From: Ornithinibacillus sp047228935
GTDB lineage: Bacteria > Bacillota > Bacilli > Bacillales > Amphibacillaceae
DNA length: 64,000 nucleotides
Assembly (NCBI RefSeq): GCF_047228935.1
Contig: NZ_JBFEGG010000001.1
Location: forward strand, 620,001-684,000
Reading direction: 5' to 3'
Each line of letters begins with the position of its first letter. The first letter of the stretch is position 1. Shown piece by piece: positions 52,213 through 61,328 of the stretch. The translations under genes were made by a program, and so were the position numbers. The notes beneath the pieces are model-generated. The model was not told the origin of the DNA. It was given only the letters and a program-made list of their open reading frames with translations, and made no database searches.

Positions 52213-53592
52213 ATGACAAATCAAACTGTTGATATTGTAAAAGATTCGTTACAAGCTTTAGTTGACAATCAAGCATTTTTGCCAGAACTAAATGGGGAGA
52301 GGAGAACGAAAGCATTTACGTCCTTACTTTCGATTCTCTCCACTCCAAACCATGTCAATAAATCATATTTAAGAATTGCACTAGAGAATGGTCAAGTTGT
52401 TCGTATCCCTGCTTTTAGAGTTCAACATAATAATATATTAGGACCATATAAAGGTGGTATTCGTTTTCATGAATCGGTCAACGAGGAGGAAGTAGTAAAT
52501 CTTGCTTCTTTAATGACGCTTAAAAACGCCTTACATCAGGTGCCATTTGGTGGTGGTAAAGGCGGGGTGATCATTAACCCCAGGGAATACAGTGAAAAAG
52601 ATCTGTACGTAATTTGTAAGAAATATGTACAGTATTTCAGTGATATTTTAGGCCCTGATAAAGATATCCCTGCTCCTGATGTAGGTACTGGAGAACGGGA
52701 AATGGACTGGATGATGGGGGAATACAAAAGTATACGTCCAGGGGAATCATACCGAGGTAGTTTTACTGGTAAAAGCGTAGAAAATGGTGGGTCATTAGGA
52801 CGGAGAGAAGCGACTGGTAAAGGAGTTTACTACACATTCCGATATCTCATGCATGACTTTCTAGAAAAACATGAAACTTGGGTTTCGGAGCGAGATAATA
52901 AATTTGCAAAGACTGTATTAGCTTTAAAAAGTAAACCATTAACAGTAGCCGTACAAGGATTTGGAAATGTCGGTTCTGTTGCTGCACTTGCTGCTTACCA
53001 ATGCAATTATTTAAATAATAAAGTAGTAGCGGTAAGTGACCGGAATGTTACACTTCATAACTCGGAAGGACTAGATATTCCATCATTAGTGAAATTTTGT
53101 TCTTCCAATCATGGAGATCTTCCAACAACGGATATGGAGTTAAAACATATAGGTGTTAAGGCGGAAATTCTTAATCGAGAAGACGTACTGTCTTTAAATA
53201 TGGATGTCTTATTTTTAGCAGCATTAGAAAATCAAGTTCATGATAATAACAAGAAGGGAATAAAGGCTAGAATAATAGTTGAAGGTGCCAATGCACCGGT
53301 TACAACGGAAGCAGATGACTATTTAAGTGAACAAGGGGTCGTTATCATCCCGGATATATTAGCTAATGCTGGGGGAGTAATTGTTTCCTATCTGGAGTGG
53401 TTGCAAGGTAGAGAAACACAGTTTTACCAAGAGGATGAAGTATTTGAAAAATTGTATGAAAAGATGAGTGACACCTTTGAAGCTGTTTTACCACAATTCT
53501 TTAATGATCCATTCCCTTTAAGACAAAACTGTTATATACATGCTGTAATGAAATTATCAACTATCCTATATCGTCAAGGTAAACTTTACTAA
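52213..53592 (+). CDS. Glu/Leu/Phe/Val family dehydrogenase (glutamate dehydrogenase-like)
   Basis: 459 aa. Substrate-side motifs are GPYKGGIRFHESV and the catalytic lysine segment VPFGGGKGGVIINP; DVGTGEREMDWMM and the NAD-binding AVQGFGNVGSVAA follow, then EGANAPVT and PDILANAGGVIVSYLEW. It is about 30 residues longer than RocG/GudB, with an extra segment before the Rossmann fold (VSERDNKFAKTVLALKSK). ATG follows TTGGGGGTTTTCAC. Glutamate is the probable substrate, though Leu/Val cannot be ruled out. Confidence 0.9.
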   Translation: MTNQTVDIVKDSLQALVDNQAFLPELNGERRTKAFTSLLSILSTPNHVNKSYLRIALENGQVVRIPAFRVQHNNILGPYKGGIRFHESVNEEEVVNLASLMTLKNALHQVPFGGGKGGVIINPREYSEKDLYVICKKYVQYFSDILGPDKDIPAPDVGTGEREMDWMMGEYKSIRPGESYRGSFTGKSVENGGSLGRREATGKGVYYTFRYLMHDFLEKHETWVSERDNKFAKTVLALKSKPLTVAVQGFGNVGSVAALAAYQCNYLNNKVVAVSDRNVTLHNSEGLDIPSLVKFCSSNHGDLPTTDMELKHIGVKAEILNREDVLSLNMDVLFLAALENQVHDNNKKGIKARIIVEGANAPVTTEADDYLSEQGVVIIPDILANAGGVIVSYLEWLQGRETQFYQEDEVFEKLYEKMSDTFEAVLPQFFNDPFPLRQNCYIHAVMKLSTILYRQGKLY

Positions 53593-53602
53593 AGAAAATG
53601 AT

Positions 53603-53698
53603 GTTGGGAAAAAGGAAAAATCAGGCACTTACAAAAATAAGTACGTATATATACAAGAACTTTATAATTTTTCTAATCTTGAAATTCTTTTTCCCAAC
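53603..53698. repeat. 96-bp element with 12-bp terminal inverted repeats
   Basis: GTTGGGAAAAAG (53603-53614) and CTTTTTCCCAAC (53687-53698) are exact complements separated by 72 AT-rich bases. It could be a long-loop 3' hairpin for both flanking genes or a very small inverted-repeat element. No clear target-site duplication was seen. Confidence 0.5.
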
Positions 53699-53704
53699 TA
53701 AGAT

Positions 53705-53863
53705 TTATCTTAGTACAGTAAAAAAAGGTGCTATTACTATTCCTATTGCTAGAATACACACGGCTATAGAACCAATTTTGCTTTTACCTTTCCAAAGTGT
53801 TATAGAAAACCCCATTGTATAGAAAAACATAATTATCATAACTACCCATGTCATCAATATCAA
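53705..53863 (-). CDS. Small two-TM protein, putative germinant-receptor D subunit
   Basis: 52 aa from a TTG start that overlaps the gerC-type stop codon; AGGAGG, 7 bases upstream, lies within the end of the C gene. Two helices: TWVVMIIMFFYTMGFSITLW and IGSIAVCILAIGIVIAPFF, separated by KGKSK. Some Bacillus ger operons encode such small two-helix D proteins that modulate germination. The assignment rests on position, coupling and topology, not on sequence identity. Confidence 0.68.
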   Translation of the reverse strand: MILMTWVVMIIMFFYTMGFSITLWKGKSKIGSIAVCILAIGIVIAPFFTVLR

Positions 53864-55119
53864 TCTTTTACCTCCTCTAGCCTAGGCAAGTCACTCTGTC
53901 TCCCGAATTTGCCAAGTCTAGCTTGTACAGCTACATCAACTTTGATTTCTGGGTACCTTTTCATCCAATCAAAGTTTTCCCAGGCAGAAATTGTACTAAA
54001 TTGTTTTCTCGCTGATAACGACCAACCAAAAGGATTTGCCATATACTCTTCTTGTGTCTTTTTAATAAAGTCTTCCAATTTCTTATCCATGTATTCCTTT
54101 AATGTTTCTTTTAATTTATCTCTTTTATCAAGATTCCTTGTATAATCTGTCATACTGTGATTTGACACAACTTCAAATAATAGCGGAACTGTCACTTTTA
54201 TACTTGGTGTATTACTTTTTAAGTCCATTTTTAGCTTTAATGGCCCATCAGCCTCAATACGACTAACTATCCGATAATTTTCATCAAATGGATCTTCAAA
54301 CGTTGCTAGGAAATAGCCTGATTTTAAAGTAGGATTCAGCAAATAGGCCATCCTTGTTTCCTCAATTGTTAGTGTATCGATCATTTTACCTTCTTTAAAA
54401 ACCGCGGATCCTACAAACTGTGTATTGTTTGTCTCACCTTTGAAATGGAATTGTCCTGATGTAATGTTATCTGGATCTTCTTTAGATTGTCTGTCATTTT
54501 CTTTTTCGGTCGTAGCATATTTCGATAAAAATAGATCAGCATCAGCCTCTGTTATTCGAAAGAAAGTATTTAGTTCTGAAGGGGGGCTAGAACCGATTTC
54601 ATCTCCAGTGTCCAGTATTTTTTCGAAATATTCATGTGGTCTTGTTTCAAGTAAAGGTGTATTATTTTGTAAGAATGTGGAAGTATTTTCTTTTGTTGTA
54701 ATTAACGTAACATCTCTCCTAATTTCCATAGACTTCGTTGCGTCATATATCCACCTAATAAACTGATCATCTCTTGCAAATTCTTCTGATACCAATATCA
54801 TACGGAGGAGATCATACGTAATTTGCTTCGCTATTACAGTATTTGCCAAACTTCTAGAAGAAATGAAGTCGGCTGCATCAAAAGTGATAATCTCCCTAGC
54901 AGGTTCACCGGAATTACTGGATTCTGCTGCAGAACCAGCTTCAGGATTAGAAATCAAATAAGTGATGCTAACCAAATTGTCATTGTCTTCCGCTTTATCT
55001 ATTCCAATTGCTATGACATAAGCAAGTTCTTCCACTTCTTTCTGATCCCAGCATCCTGCTAGGATAAGAAGAGTAAAGAATAAAAATAATAACTTATCCC
55101 ATTTTTTTCTTCTTTTCAC
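53860..55119 (-). CDS. gerC: Ger(x)C family germination lipoprotein
   Basis: 419 aa. Lipoprotein signal with lipobox LILAGCWDQ, then the GerC start EVEELAYVIAIGIDKAED. The remaining domains I-III end with the conserved DWMKRYPEIKVDV-like region. GerC is the lipid-anchored C subunit of the nutrient germinant receptor in the inner spore membrane. Start is GTG with GGAGAG seven bases upstream, overlapping the end of gerB by 26 bases. Confidence 0.93.
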   Translation of the reverse strand: MKRRKKWDKLLFLFFTLLILAGCWDQKEVEELAYVIAIGIDKAEDNDNLVSITYLISNPEAGSAAESSNSGEPAREIITFDAADFISSRSLANTVIAKQITYDLLRMILVSEEFARDDQFIRWIYDATKSMEIRRDVTLITTKENTSTFLQNNTPLLETRPHEYFEKILDTGDEIGSSPPSELNTFFRITEADADLFLSKYATTEKENDRQSKEDPDNITSGQFHFKGETNNTQFVGSAVFKEGKMIDTLTIEETRMAYLLNPTLKSGYFLATFEDPFDENYRIVSRIEADGPLKLKMDLKSNTPSIKVTVPLLFEVVSNHSMTDYTRNLDKRDKLKETLKEYMDKKLEDFIKKTQEEYMANPFGWSLSARKQFSTISAWENFDWMKRYPEIKVDVAVQARLGKFGRQSDLPRLEEVKD

Positions 55120-56202
55120 GTTTAAACTCTCCTTTAAGTAGAGCGACGAACCATAATAAGCAAGGGAATATGAAAATAATTACCGATGACATAATTAAGA
55201 ATGGGTCACTAATGTAAAATATAGTGAGGTTTGGGCTTTCTGGAATTAATCCGATGAATACAACTAAGGTAGCAATAGACGGAATGACGTATTCAAAATG
55301 CTTTATTCGAAATACTTTCCCAAATAAAAGTGCTGTAATATATAAGTAAATACTAAATCGTACAAATGAAGCAATTAACCAAAATGGTAGAAAAAATGTT
55401 TCCATATTTGTAATAAAGCCAACCGAAATAGTCCTGATTAATTCATGGTATGGATAATTCAATTGCATAGCATTTCTATAATCAAATAATAATATGTAGC
55501 AAACCATGGACAAGGCTATATTTAAGGTTACCAATATAAGCCCAATCCATGTCCCTTTTTTAAAGACTTTCTCATTTTTGATATTTGGATACAAAAAAAT
55601 AAATATAGAAAATCAGCATAAATTGATAGTCTGAGCGAACTTTCCTTCATAATCTCCCATGGACCAGGACCTAATAATGGAAATAGAAAAGAGGAATTTC
55701 CTTTACCGATTGACAAAAATAGGGCGAAAATTAACGAAACCTGTAAATAGGGAAGTACGGTCCATGCTACCGAACCAATCTGCTCAAAGCCTCTTTTTGC
55801 CCCGTATGCACAAACAACCATTAATATGCCATATATTATGATAGTTGGTGTTTTGATAAAGTACATCGTTCCAATTATATCGGTATAGATAGTAGAATCA
55901 ATCACTAAGGCAATAAATATCATGATCCATAAGACAAACATAATAATTGAAGAAAGGAATTTTCCAAGTATATTTTCAGTCACTTCGAAGAGACTTTGAT
56001 TTTGGTAATTGGTAACAACCTTCGTCAACAATAAAATTGGAATCGCAATTATTAGACCATTAATTAGCGGAGTCATCCAGCCAGTATTATCCGTATGTTC
56101 AAATAAAATCGCAGGAGTATCATCTGTCAATTTCGTTGCTATCATAAGTAAGATAATTGCAATATATTCTTTTATTCCAATTAATTGTTTAGATTGTTCC
56201 AT
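55094..56202 (-). pseudogene. gerB: GerB family germinant receptor permease-like subunit, frameshifted
   Basis: The first part (56202-55600) encodes MEQSKQLIGIKEYIAIILLM and seven helices; the second frame (from 55594) continues YPNIKNEKVFKKGTWIGLIL to the C-terminus. The break is in a T7 tract on the coding strand (A7 at 55593-55599): one more T would join both parts into a 369-aa protein of normal GerB length (APC-type fold). It could be a real mutation, a sequencing error or a slippage site. Without repair, the receptor lacks its last helices and should be inactive. Confidence 0.85.
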
Positions 56203-56213
56203 AGTAACCCCGC

Positions 56214-57731
56214 TTACTTCTTTTTGATATCTTTTGGCTTGACGTAGCCAGGTCGATAGGTTTCCCTCTGTAGTACCTTTCGGAAGATTTTATCATTTGA
56301 TGATGTATAATGTGGAGTTAATGGTGACAGATAAGGGACCCCAAAGGATTTGATGGAAACCATATAAAATAATGCCATAGTAAACAAGGCTGTTAATCCG
56401 TACAAGCCCATGAAACTAGATGCAAAAATAAGTGAAATTCTTGCAATTCGTATGGTGAAATTCATGCTAAGATCACCAATGGCAAAGGAGCTCAGTCCAC
56501 TTAAAGCTACAATAATGATTACGATAGGGCTAACAATATTCGCTTGAACAGCAGCCTGCCCTAATATGAGTGCACCAACTATACCAATTGTTGGCCCAAT
56601 AGGACTAGGTACCCGTAAACCTGCTTCTCTAATGAGTTCAAAAGCAGTTTCCATTAGAATTACTTCTATTGCAGCAGGAAAGGGGACTTTTTCTCTTGTT
56701 GCAGCAATCGCTAATAATAAATCAGGAGGTACCATTTCAGAGTGAAATGTTACGACTCCGACATAAAGCGAAGAGGTAAATAACGTAATAAACAATGCAA
56801 GAATACGCAACAGTCTTGTGAAATTTCCGTATGGAAATCGTAAATAATGGTCTTCTGAAGAGTGATAAAATGACCAGAATGTTGCAGGTAAAACTAAAGA
56901 GTCAGGGGAATTATCCATTAATAATACGATATATCCATCCTCTAAAAACGAAGTAGCACGATCAGGTCTTTCTGTATACAAAATGGTAGGGAAGATGGAA
57001 TATTTCCGTTCCTCAATCTGTTGTTCTAATAAACTAAGGTTTTGAATGGAATCAACATCTAAGGCATTTACCCGGTCTTTAACGTTTTGTAATAACTTTT
57101 CATTTGCTAAGTCTTTTATATATAGAATATAAAGGTCGTTATTAGAGCGTTTAGAGATTATTAGTGATTCGACAACTAAATTTGAACTTTTAATTTTTTT
57201 TCGAATTAGGGATATGTTAGTAGAAGCCTTTTCCGTAAATGCTTCGTTTGGGCCTTTTACAACTTTTTCATTTTCTGTTCTCTCTATAGATCTACCTTCA
57301 AACTTTGCTACATCGAGTAAGTATGCTATGCTCTCTCCTTCAATAAAAAGAGCAGCATATCCATTGTTTACCTTTAATACAATGTCATTAATGTTATTGT
57401 TTTCTTGAATAGACTGGATGGTAACAATTTCATTGATTCCTTTGGTAGGGTCATTGTTTTGGAGCAATGGCGTGATAATATAGTCGTCAATTACTCTTGT
57501 ATTAGTTATGGTATTAATAAATAATATAGTTGCTTTTTTATCTGTTCCTGAAATAAGAAGGTCTCTCAGAATAACATCTTGATTATCTGGATAAGAATAG
57601 ACCTTTTTAAAAGCATCAACTGTAATAGTTAAATTTGGGTTTATCTCTGTTATCTTATACACGCTTTCCTCATTCTTTGTTGAAACACTTTCTTCCTTTT
57701 TGTATGACCTTCTAATAAATCTCTTTACCAT
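56214..57731 (-). CDS. gerA: GerA family spore germination protein
   Basis: 505 aa. A large hydrophilic N-terminal domain (ITVDAFKKVYSYPDNQDVIL, ERTENEKVVKGPNEAFTEKA) precedes about five helices with the family hallmark VPFPAAIEVILMETAFELIR and EAGLRVPSPIGPTIGIVGAL. GerA subunits form the ligand-responsive ion channel of germinant receptors. Start is the ATG at 57731 (GGTGAT seven bases upstream). First gene of the A-B-C-D operon, with 11 bases to gerB. Confidence 0.94.
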   Translation of the reverse strand: MVKRFIRRSYKKEESVSTKNEESVYKITEINPNLTITVDAFKKVYSYPDNQDVILRDLLISGTDKKATILFINTITNTRVIDDYIITPLLQNNDPTKGINEIVTIQSIQENNNINDIVLKVNNGYAALFIEGESIAYLLDVAKFEGRSIERTENEKVVKGPNEAFTEKASTNISLIRKKIKSSNLVVESLIISKRSNNDLYILYIKDLANEKLLQNVKDRVNALDVDSIQNLSLLEQQIEERKYSIFPTILYTERPDRATSFLEDGYIVLLMDNSPDSLVLPATFWSFYHSSEDHYLRFPYGNFTRLLRILALFITLFTSSLYVGVVTFHSEMVPPDLLLAIAATREKVPFPAAIEVILMETAFELIREAGLRVPSPIGPTIGIVGALILGQAAVQANIVSPIVIIIVALSGLSSFAIGDLSMNFTIRIARISLIFASSFMGLYGLTALFTMALFYMVSIKSFGVPYLSPLTPHYTSSNDKIFRKVLQRETYRPGYVKPKDIKKK

Positions 57732-57806
57732 AAAAAGTATCACCAACTATTGTTTTGTCTTACGATTTCCAAGAATAGGTTAAATTATGTAACATATCCC
57801 AAAAAT

Positions 57807-57835
57807 TAAACCCTATATGGAGTAGGGTTTATCGT
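57807..57835 (-). terminator. Terminator between the spoVA-type operon and the ger operon
   Basis: Minus strand AAACCCTA, loop, TAGGGTTT followed by AATTTTTGG. It makes the ger operon a separate transcription unit. Confidence 0.72.
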
Positions 57836-58686
57836 AAAAATGGTTCAATATTTTGAATAGCTTTTTGTAATTTTTCACTATTTTGTTGATACATTTGTTT
57901 TGTCATTTCATTATTGGTCGAAAGGGCAAATAGTTCTAAGTCTGCTTGACATTTTTTCATACTTGCAAGTAGAAGTGGTTTTTGCGTTGGGGTCGGCACT
58001 GCAATTTTATCATCGTATAAGTCTACAGTCAGTTGGCCATCACTATCTACTTGACCTAGAAATACATTTTCGATACTGACATTCATTTTTTCTAGTTCGG
58101 CTTCTAACCATGTTGGATTCAATGAAAGGTTAGCTAAAGGTTCAAGAAGTGGTCTTCCGTCCATAATCACGGTTTCAGGTTGTTTATCAGGTGCAAGTTT
58201 TAATCCGAGATCCTTTGCTGTTAATGGGCGATTTTCTTTTTTCGGTAGCACACTTAATTTTCCTGTAGGTTCCATCACAGCAAATTCTACATCGGCAACT
58301 CGAAATATGTTTTTATCCCGAAGACTTTCTAATAAATCATCAGTTGAATAATGTTCCTTTTTTAAATTATCCTCCATAATTTTTCCGTTCTGGATTAATA
58401 CAGTACTTCTTCCTTGAGCGAAGTTTCGAAATGCCTTACTTTTTAATGAGAGAAATTCAACTGCATAGGGAATGAGGAACCATATCGACATGGAAATTAA
58501 TGAATAATATAAAGGACTATCCAAAGTACTTACATGAATGGCTACAATACCCCCTAATACAACTCCAGAAATATATTCGAATATATTTAATTGGGATAAC
58601 TGTTTTGTTCCTAACCATTTGGTAAAAAGGAACAAAATAACGAGTAGTGTTATCGATCTTAAGGCAATTTGAATCCAATCTGGCAT
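57829..58686 (-). CDS. DUF421 (YetF-like) membrane protein fused to a DUF1657-like domain
   Basis: 285 aa. Three helices, then the DUF421 cytoplasmic domain (GRSTVLIQNGKIMEDNLKKE, FAVMEPTGKLSVLPKKENRP). The last ~60 residues (KPLLLASMKKCQADLELFAL, NNEMTKQMYQQNSEKLQKAI) resemble the free DUF1657 proteins in this operon, so the gene is a fusion. It is the seventh and last gene of a spoVA2-type operon; in mobile spoVA2mob operons the same gene is called yetF-like. ATG follows AAAGGAAAATACTG. Confidence 0.9.
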   Translation of the reverse strand: MPDWIQIALRSITLLVILFLFTKWLGTKQLSQLNIFEYISGVVLGGIVAIHVSTLDSPLYYSLISMSIWFLIPYAVEFLSLKSKAFRNFAQGRSTVLIQNGKIMEDNLKKEHYSTDDLLESLRDKNIFRVADVEFAVMEPTGKLSVLPKKENRPLTAKDLGLKLAPDKQPETVIMDGRPLLEPLANLSLNPTWLEAELEKMNVSIENVFLGQVDSDGQLTVDLYDDKIAVPTPTQKPLLLASMKKCQADLELFALSTNNEMTKQMYQQNSEKLQKAIQNIEPFLR

Positions 58687-58700
58687 CAGTATTTTCCTTT

Positions 58701-58904
58701 CTACTTATTGTATTGAGGTTCTTCTCTAGCCAATAATAATACTTGCTTCTCTAAAGCTTCTTTAATTTCACGGATGACTTTTTCTGTTTCCTTATACTTT
58801 TTACTTGCTTCTAGTTCATTCGTTTGGCTAGCTAACATTCCCAAAGTTGCTTCAATGTTTTTTATTGTTGCAAAGCAGGTTTTCACTTGTGAAGCTACTG
58901 TCAT
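58701..58904 (-). CDS. DUF1657 small helical protein
   Basis: 67 aa, two long helices and no membrane segment: MTVASQVKTCFATIKNIEAT at the start and the conserved end REEPQYNK. DUF1657 proteins occur twice in spoVA2-type operons and also as the tail of the DUF421 protein. Function unknown; probably forespore-expressed. AAAGGACGGTATGTTTTA precedes the ATG. Confidence 0.9.
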   Translation of the reverse strand: MTVASQVKTCFATIKNIEATLGMLASQTNELEASKKYKETEKVIREIKEALEKQVLLLAREEPQYNK

Positions 58905-58926
58905 TAAAACATACCGTCCTTTCTCA

Positions 58927-59277
58927 TTACCCTTTAGGTTTGAAAATTAGAGCACCGATAAATCCAAATATAATCGCTGCTGAAATACCAGAGCTTGTAA
59001 CCTCGAACATTCCTGTAACAACACCGATAATTCCATGCTTTTCTGCTTCTTGCATCGCTCCATGTACTAATGAGTTACCGAAACTTGTAATCGGTACAGT
59101 AGCACCCGCTCCTGCAAAATCAATTAATGGCTCATATAAGCCTAGCCCATCTAAAATAGCCCCCGCTACTACAAGTATGCTTAACGTATGTCCAGGTGAA
59201 AGTTTGAAGACATCAAACATAATTTGTCCAATTACACAAATGATTCCACCGATAACAAATGCCCAGAAAAAAATCAT
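58927..59277 (-). CDS. spoVAE: Stage V sporulation protein AE (SpoVAEb)
   Basis: 116 aa with three or four helices: FWAFVIGGIICVIGQIMFDV, a Gly-rich segment GAGATVPITSFGNSLVHGA and GFIGALIFKPKG at the end. With SpoVAC it forms the membrane part of the calcium-dipicolinate channel. Its ATG overlaps the spoVAD stop by four bases (ATGA). Confidence 0.95.
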   Translation of the reverse strand: MIFFWAFVIGGIICVIGQIMFDVFKLSPGHTLSILVVAGAILDGLGLYEPLIDFAGAGATVPITSFGNSLVHGAMQEAEKHGIIGVVTGMFEVTSSGISAAIIFGFIGALIFKPKG

Positions 59278-60290
59278 ATAATATCACTCCCTATCTCAAT
59301 AGATACGGCATGGGCGATACATGGTATAGAATCTTTTTGGTTCACACTAAGAGGGGAATGTAACGAACCGGTTGCAACAACTAATATTTTCTCCAATTCA
59401 CCCTTTTTCATTAACTCTAGAAAATGCCCATAAGTCACTACAGCAGAACATGCTGGACCACTTCCTCCTGCTAATACTGGTTGATTTTCTCGGTAAACAG
59501 TTAGCCCACAGTCAACAAATTTTTCTTCTGGTATTGTAATATCGTTTTTATGGAGAAGGTCTAAAGCAACTTCTCTACCAATATGTGCAAGGTCTCCAGT
59601 AATAATGAGATCATAATAAGATGCATCAATATTTCGTTCTCTTAAATGAGTAATTATCGTATCCACTGCAGCAGGAGCCATAGCACCACCCATATTAAAA
59701 GGATCTGACATGCCCATATCTACTATTTTCCCAATAGTAGCAGAGGTTATTTGTGGACCATTGCCAGATTTTGCAACTAAGGCACAACCGGCTCCTGTCA
59801 CAGTCCACTGTGCAGTAGGTGGTTTTTGGCCGCCGTACTCTGTTGGATAACGAAATTGTTTTTCTGCTGCTGCATTATGACTAGAAGTTCCGCTTAGAAT
59901 GTACTCTGCCCCATTTCCATTAATGATAAAAGCTGCAAGAGCTAGGCTTTCCATTGATGTTGCACAAGCACTGAATAATCCGAAATATGGTGAGCCTAAT
60001 GTCTTTGCAGCAAAGCTTGATGGTGTTATTTGATTAATTAAGTCACCGCTAATAAAAAAAGATACTTGCTCTTTGTCAATCGGACTATTTTTTATCGCAT
60101 ATTGACATGCCTCTTCCATCATCATTTGTTGAGCTTTTTCAAAGGAAGCTTGTTCTAACCACATGTCATCATGCAATATGTGAAAAGCATGTGGAATTTT
60201 ACCATTTGCTTCAAATGGACCACCTACTGTTCCAGTAGATATAATTACTGGTTTGTTTTCAAATATCCACGTACTGTGTCCTGTAAGCAT
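59274..60290 (-). CDS. spoVAD: Stage V sporulation protein AD, dipicolinate-binding
   Basis: 338 aa of the thiolase-like fold: LTGHSTWIFENKPVIISTGT, FSACATSMESLALAA, SSHNAAAEKQFRYPTEYGGQ, GGSGPACSAVVTYGHF and SIPCIAHAVSIE. SpoVAD binds dipicolinic acid during uptake into the forespore. The ATG at 60290 follows the spoVAC stop by one base and has GGGGTGGA upstream; a GTG at 60302 is less likely. The SpoVAD divergence from housekeeping versions fits the second (spoVA2) operon type. Confidence 0.95.
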   Translation of the reverse strand: MLTGHSTWIFENKPVIISTGTVGGPFEANGKIPHAFHILHDDMWLEQASFEKAQQMMMEEACQYAIKNSPIDKEQVSFFISGDLINQITPSSFAAKTLGSPYFGLFSACATSMESLALAAFIINGNGAEYILSGTSSHNAAAEKQFRYPTEYGGQKPPTAQWTVTGAGCALVAKSGNGPQITSATIGKIVDMGMSDPFNMGGAMAPAAVDTIITHLRERNIDASYYDLIITGDLAHIGREVALDLLHKNDITIPEEKFVDCGLTVYRENQPVLAGGSGPACSAVVTYGHFLELMKKGELEKILVVATGSLHSPLSVNQKDSIPCIAHAVSIEIGSDII

Positions 60291-60291
60291 T

Positions 60292-60771
60292 TTAAAATCC
60301 ACCCCAGGTCATAATAATTGTTTTTATTAATGCCACGACAAAAGCAGAAAATACACCAAATAAAATAACGGACCCCGCTAACTTAAACATATTACCGCCT
60401 ACACCAAGGACAAAACCTTCTGTCCGATGTTCAATAGCTGCGGAAATAACAGCATTTCCAAACCCAGTAACTGGAACGGCAGAACCAGCACCTGCAAATT
60501 GACCGATTCGATCATATACCCCAAAACCAGTTAGTAGCATCGTAAGAAAGATTAAAGTTGCAACGGTTGGGTTTCCAACTGTTTGTTCTGTAAAGTCAAA
60601 GAAATAGATATAAAATGTTGAAATAAGTTGTCCGATAAGACATATAAATCCACCAACTAGAAATGCTTTTATACAATTTTTTACAATAGGTCGTTTTACT
60701 TCTCGTTTTTCTTGAAATGCCTGATAATTTTGTGCTTGAGGTGGTAGGTTTTTCTTCTTTTTATCTGCCAT
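60292..60771 (-). CDS. spoVAC: Stage V sporulation protein AC
   Basis: 159 aa with about four helices. KAFLVGGFICLIGQLISTFY, then GRIGQF-type loop with GAGSAVPVTGFGNAVISAAI and a C-terminal helix. SpoVAC acts as a mechanosensitive channel for dipicolinate in B. subtilis. ATG at 60771 has GAGGG six bases upstream; the frame opens seven codons earlier without a site. Confidence 0.94.
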   Translation of the reverse strand: MADKKKKNLPPQAQNYQAFQEKREVKRPIVKNCIKAFLVGGFICLIGQLISTFYIYFFDFTEQTVGNPTVATLIFLTMLLTGFGVYDRIGQFAGAGSAVPVTGFGNAVISAAIEHRTEGFVLGVGGNMFKLAGSVILFGVFSAFVVALIKTIIMTWGGF

Positions 60772-60807
60772 TCGTATCCCTCTTTCATGCAAACTAATTA
60801 GTTAGTA

Positions 60808-61275
60808 TTATGTCTGTTCCTTTAAAAGCTTACTTATGTGTTTTAGTTTTTTTTCTAATTCTTTTTTTGTCATATCGTTAGTACGTAGTTTGTTTTCTAT
60901 TTTTTCTAATTCAATTATTATTTTTTTATCTGTAACTAATTCAACTCGAATATCCGTATCCTTAAATTTATCATCCATTTCTTTTGATAGCTTCTTATTC
61001 ATTTTTTGTAATCCAAATCTTTCGTGGTGAGGAATTTCAATTCCGATAATGAGTATCTTATCCGTATTTGCAGCAACCACTTTTGTAATGTTTTCTTTTT
61101 TGGATAGAGTTTGTTTCGCTTCGTTAGAAATGGTTTGGTCATACGTATTTTTTGCTGAAATTTGAGTAATATTATTGTGATTATTAGAAAAATCTCGTGA
61201 AGTGTCTTCATTCGCACAGCCTTGTATGAAAAATACAATGACCCCAAATAATACCAGAAACAGCCTTTTACTCAT
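60808..61275 (-). CDS. YhcN/YlaJ family sporulation lipoprotein
   Basis: 155 aa. Signal with lipobox FFIQGC, an Asn/Ser-rich linker, then a YhcN/YlaJ-type domain: ITKVVAANTDKILIIGIEIP and DIRVELVTDKKIIIELEKIE, and a Lys-rich end. Members are spore inner-membrane lipoproteins. The ATG at 61275 has AGGTG six bases upstream; the GTG at 61284 lies inside that site. Second gene of the spoVA2-type operon. Confidence 0.87.
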   Translation of the reverse strand: MSKRLFLVLFGVIVFFIQGCANEDTSRDFSNNHNNITQISAKNTYDQTISNEAKQTLSKKENITKVVAANTDKILIIGIEIPHHERFGLQKMNKKLSKEMDDKFKDTDIRVELVTDKKIIIELEKIENKLRTNDMTKKELEKKLKHISKLLKEQT

Positions 61276-61328
61276 TCTTTTCACCTATTTCTTTTATTGA
61301 TAGAAGAGGGGAGTGTGTCTCCCCCTAA

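Noticed and set aside
53598..53822. Plus-strand 74-codon ORF between the glutamate dehydrogenase and ger genes
   Set aside because: It covers the inverted-repeat element and lies antisense to the better-supported 52-aa two-TM gene (strong ribosome site, overlap with the gerC stop). Composition is not protein-like.
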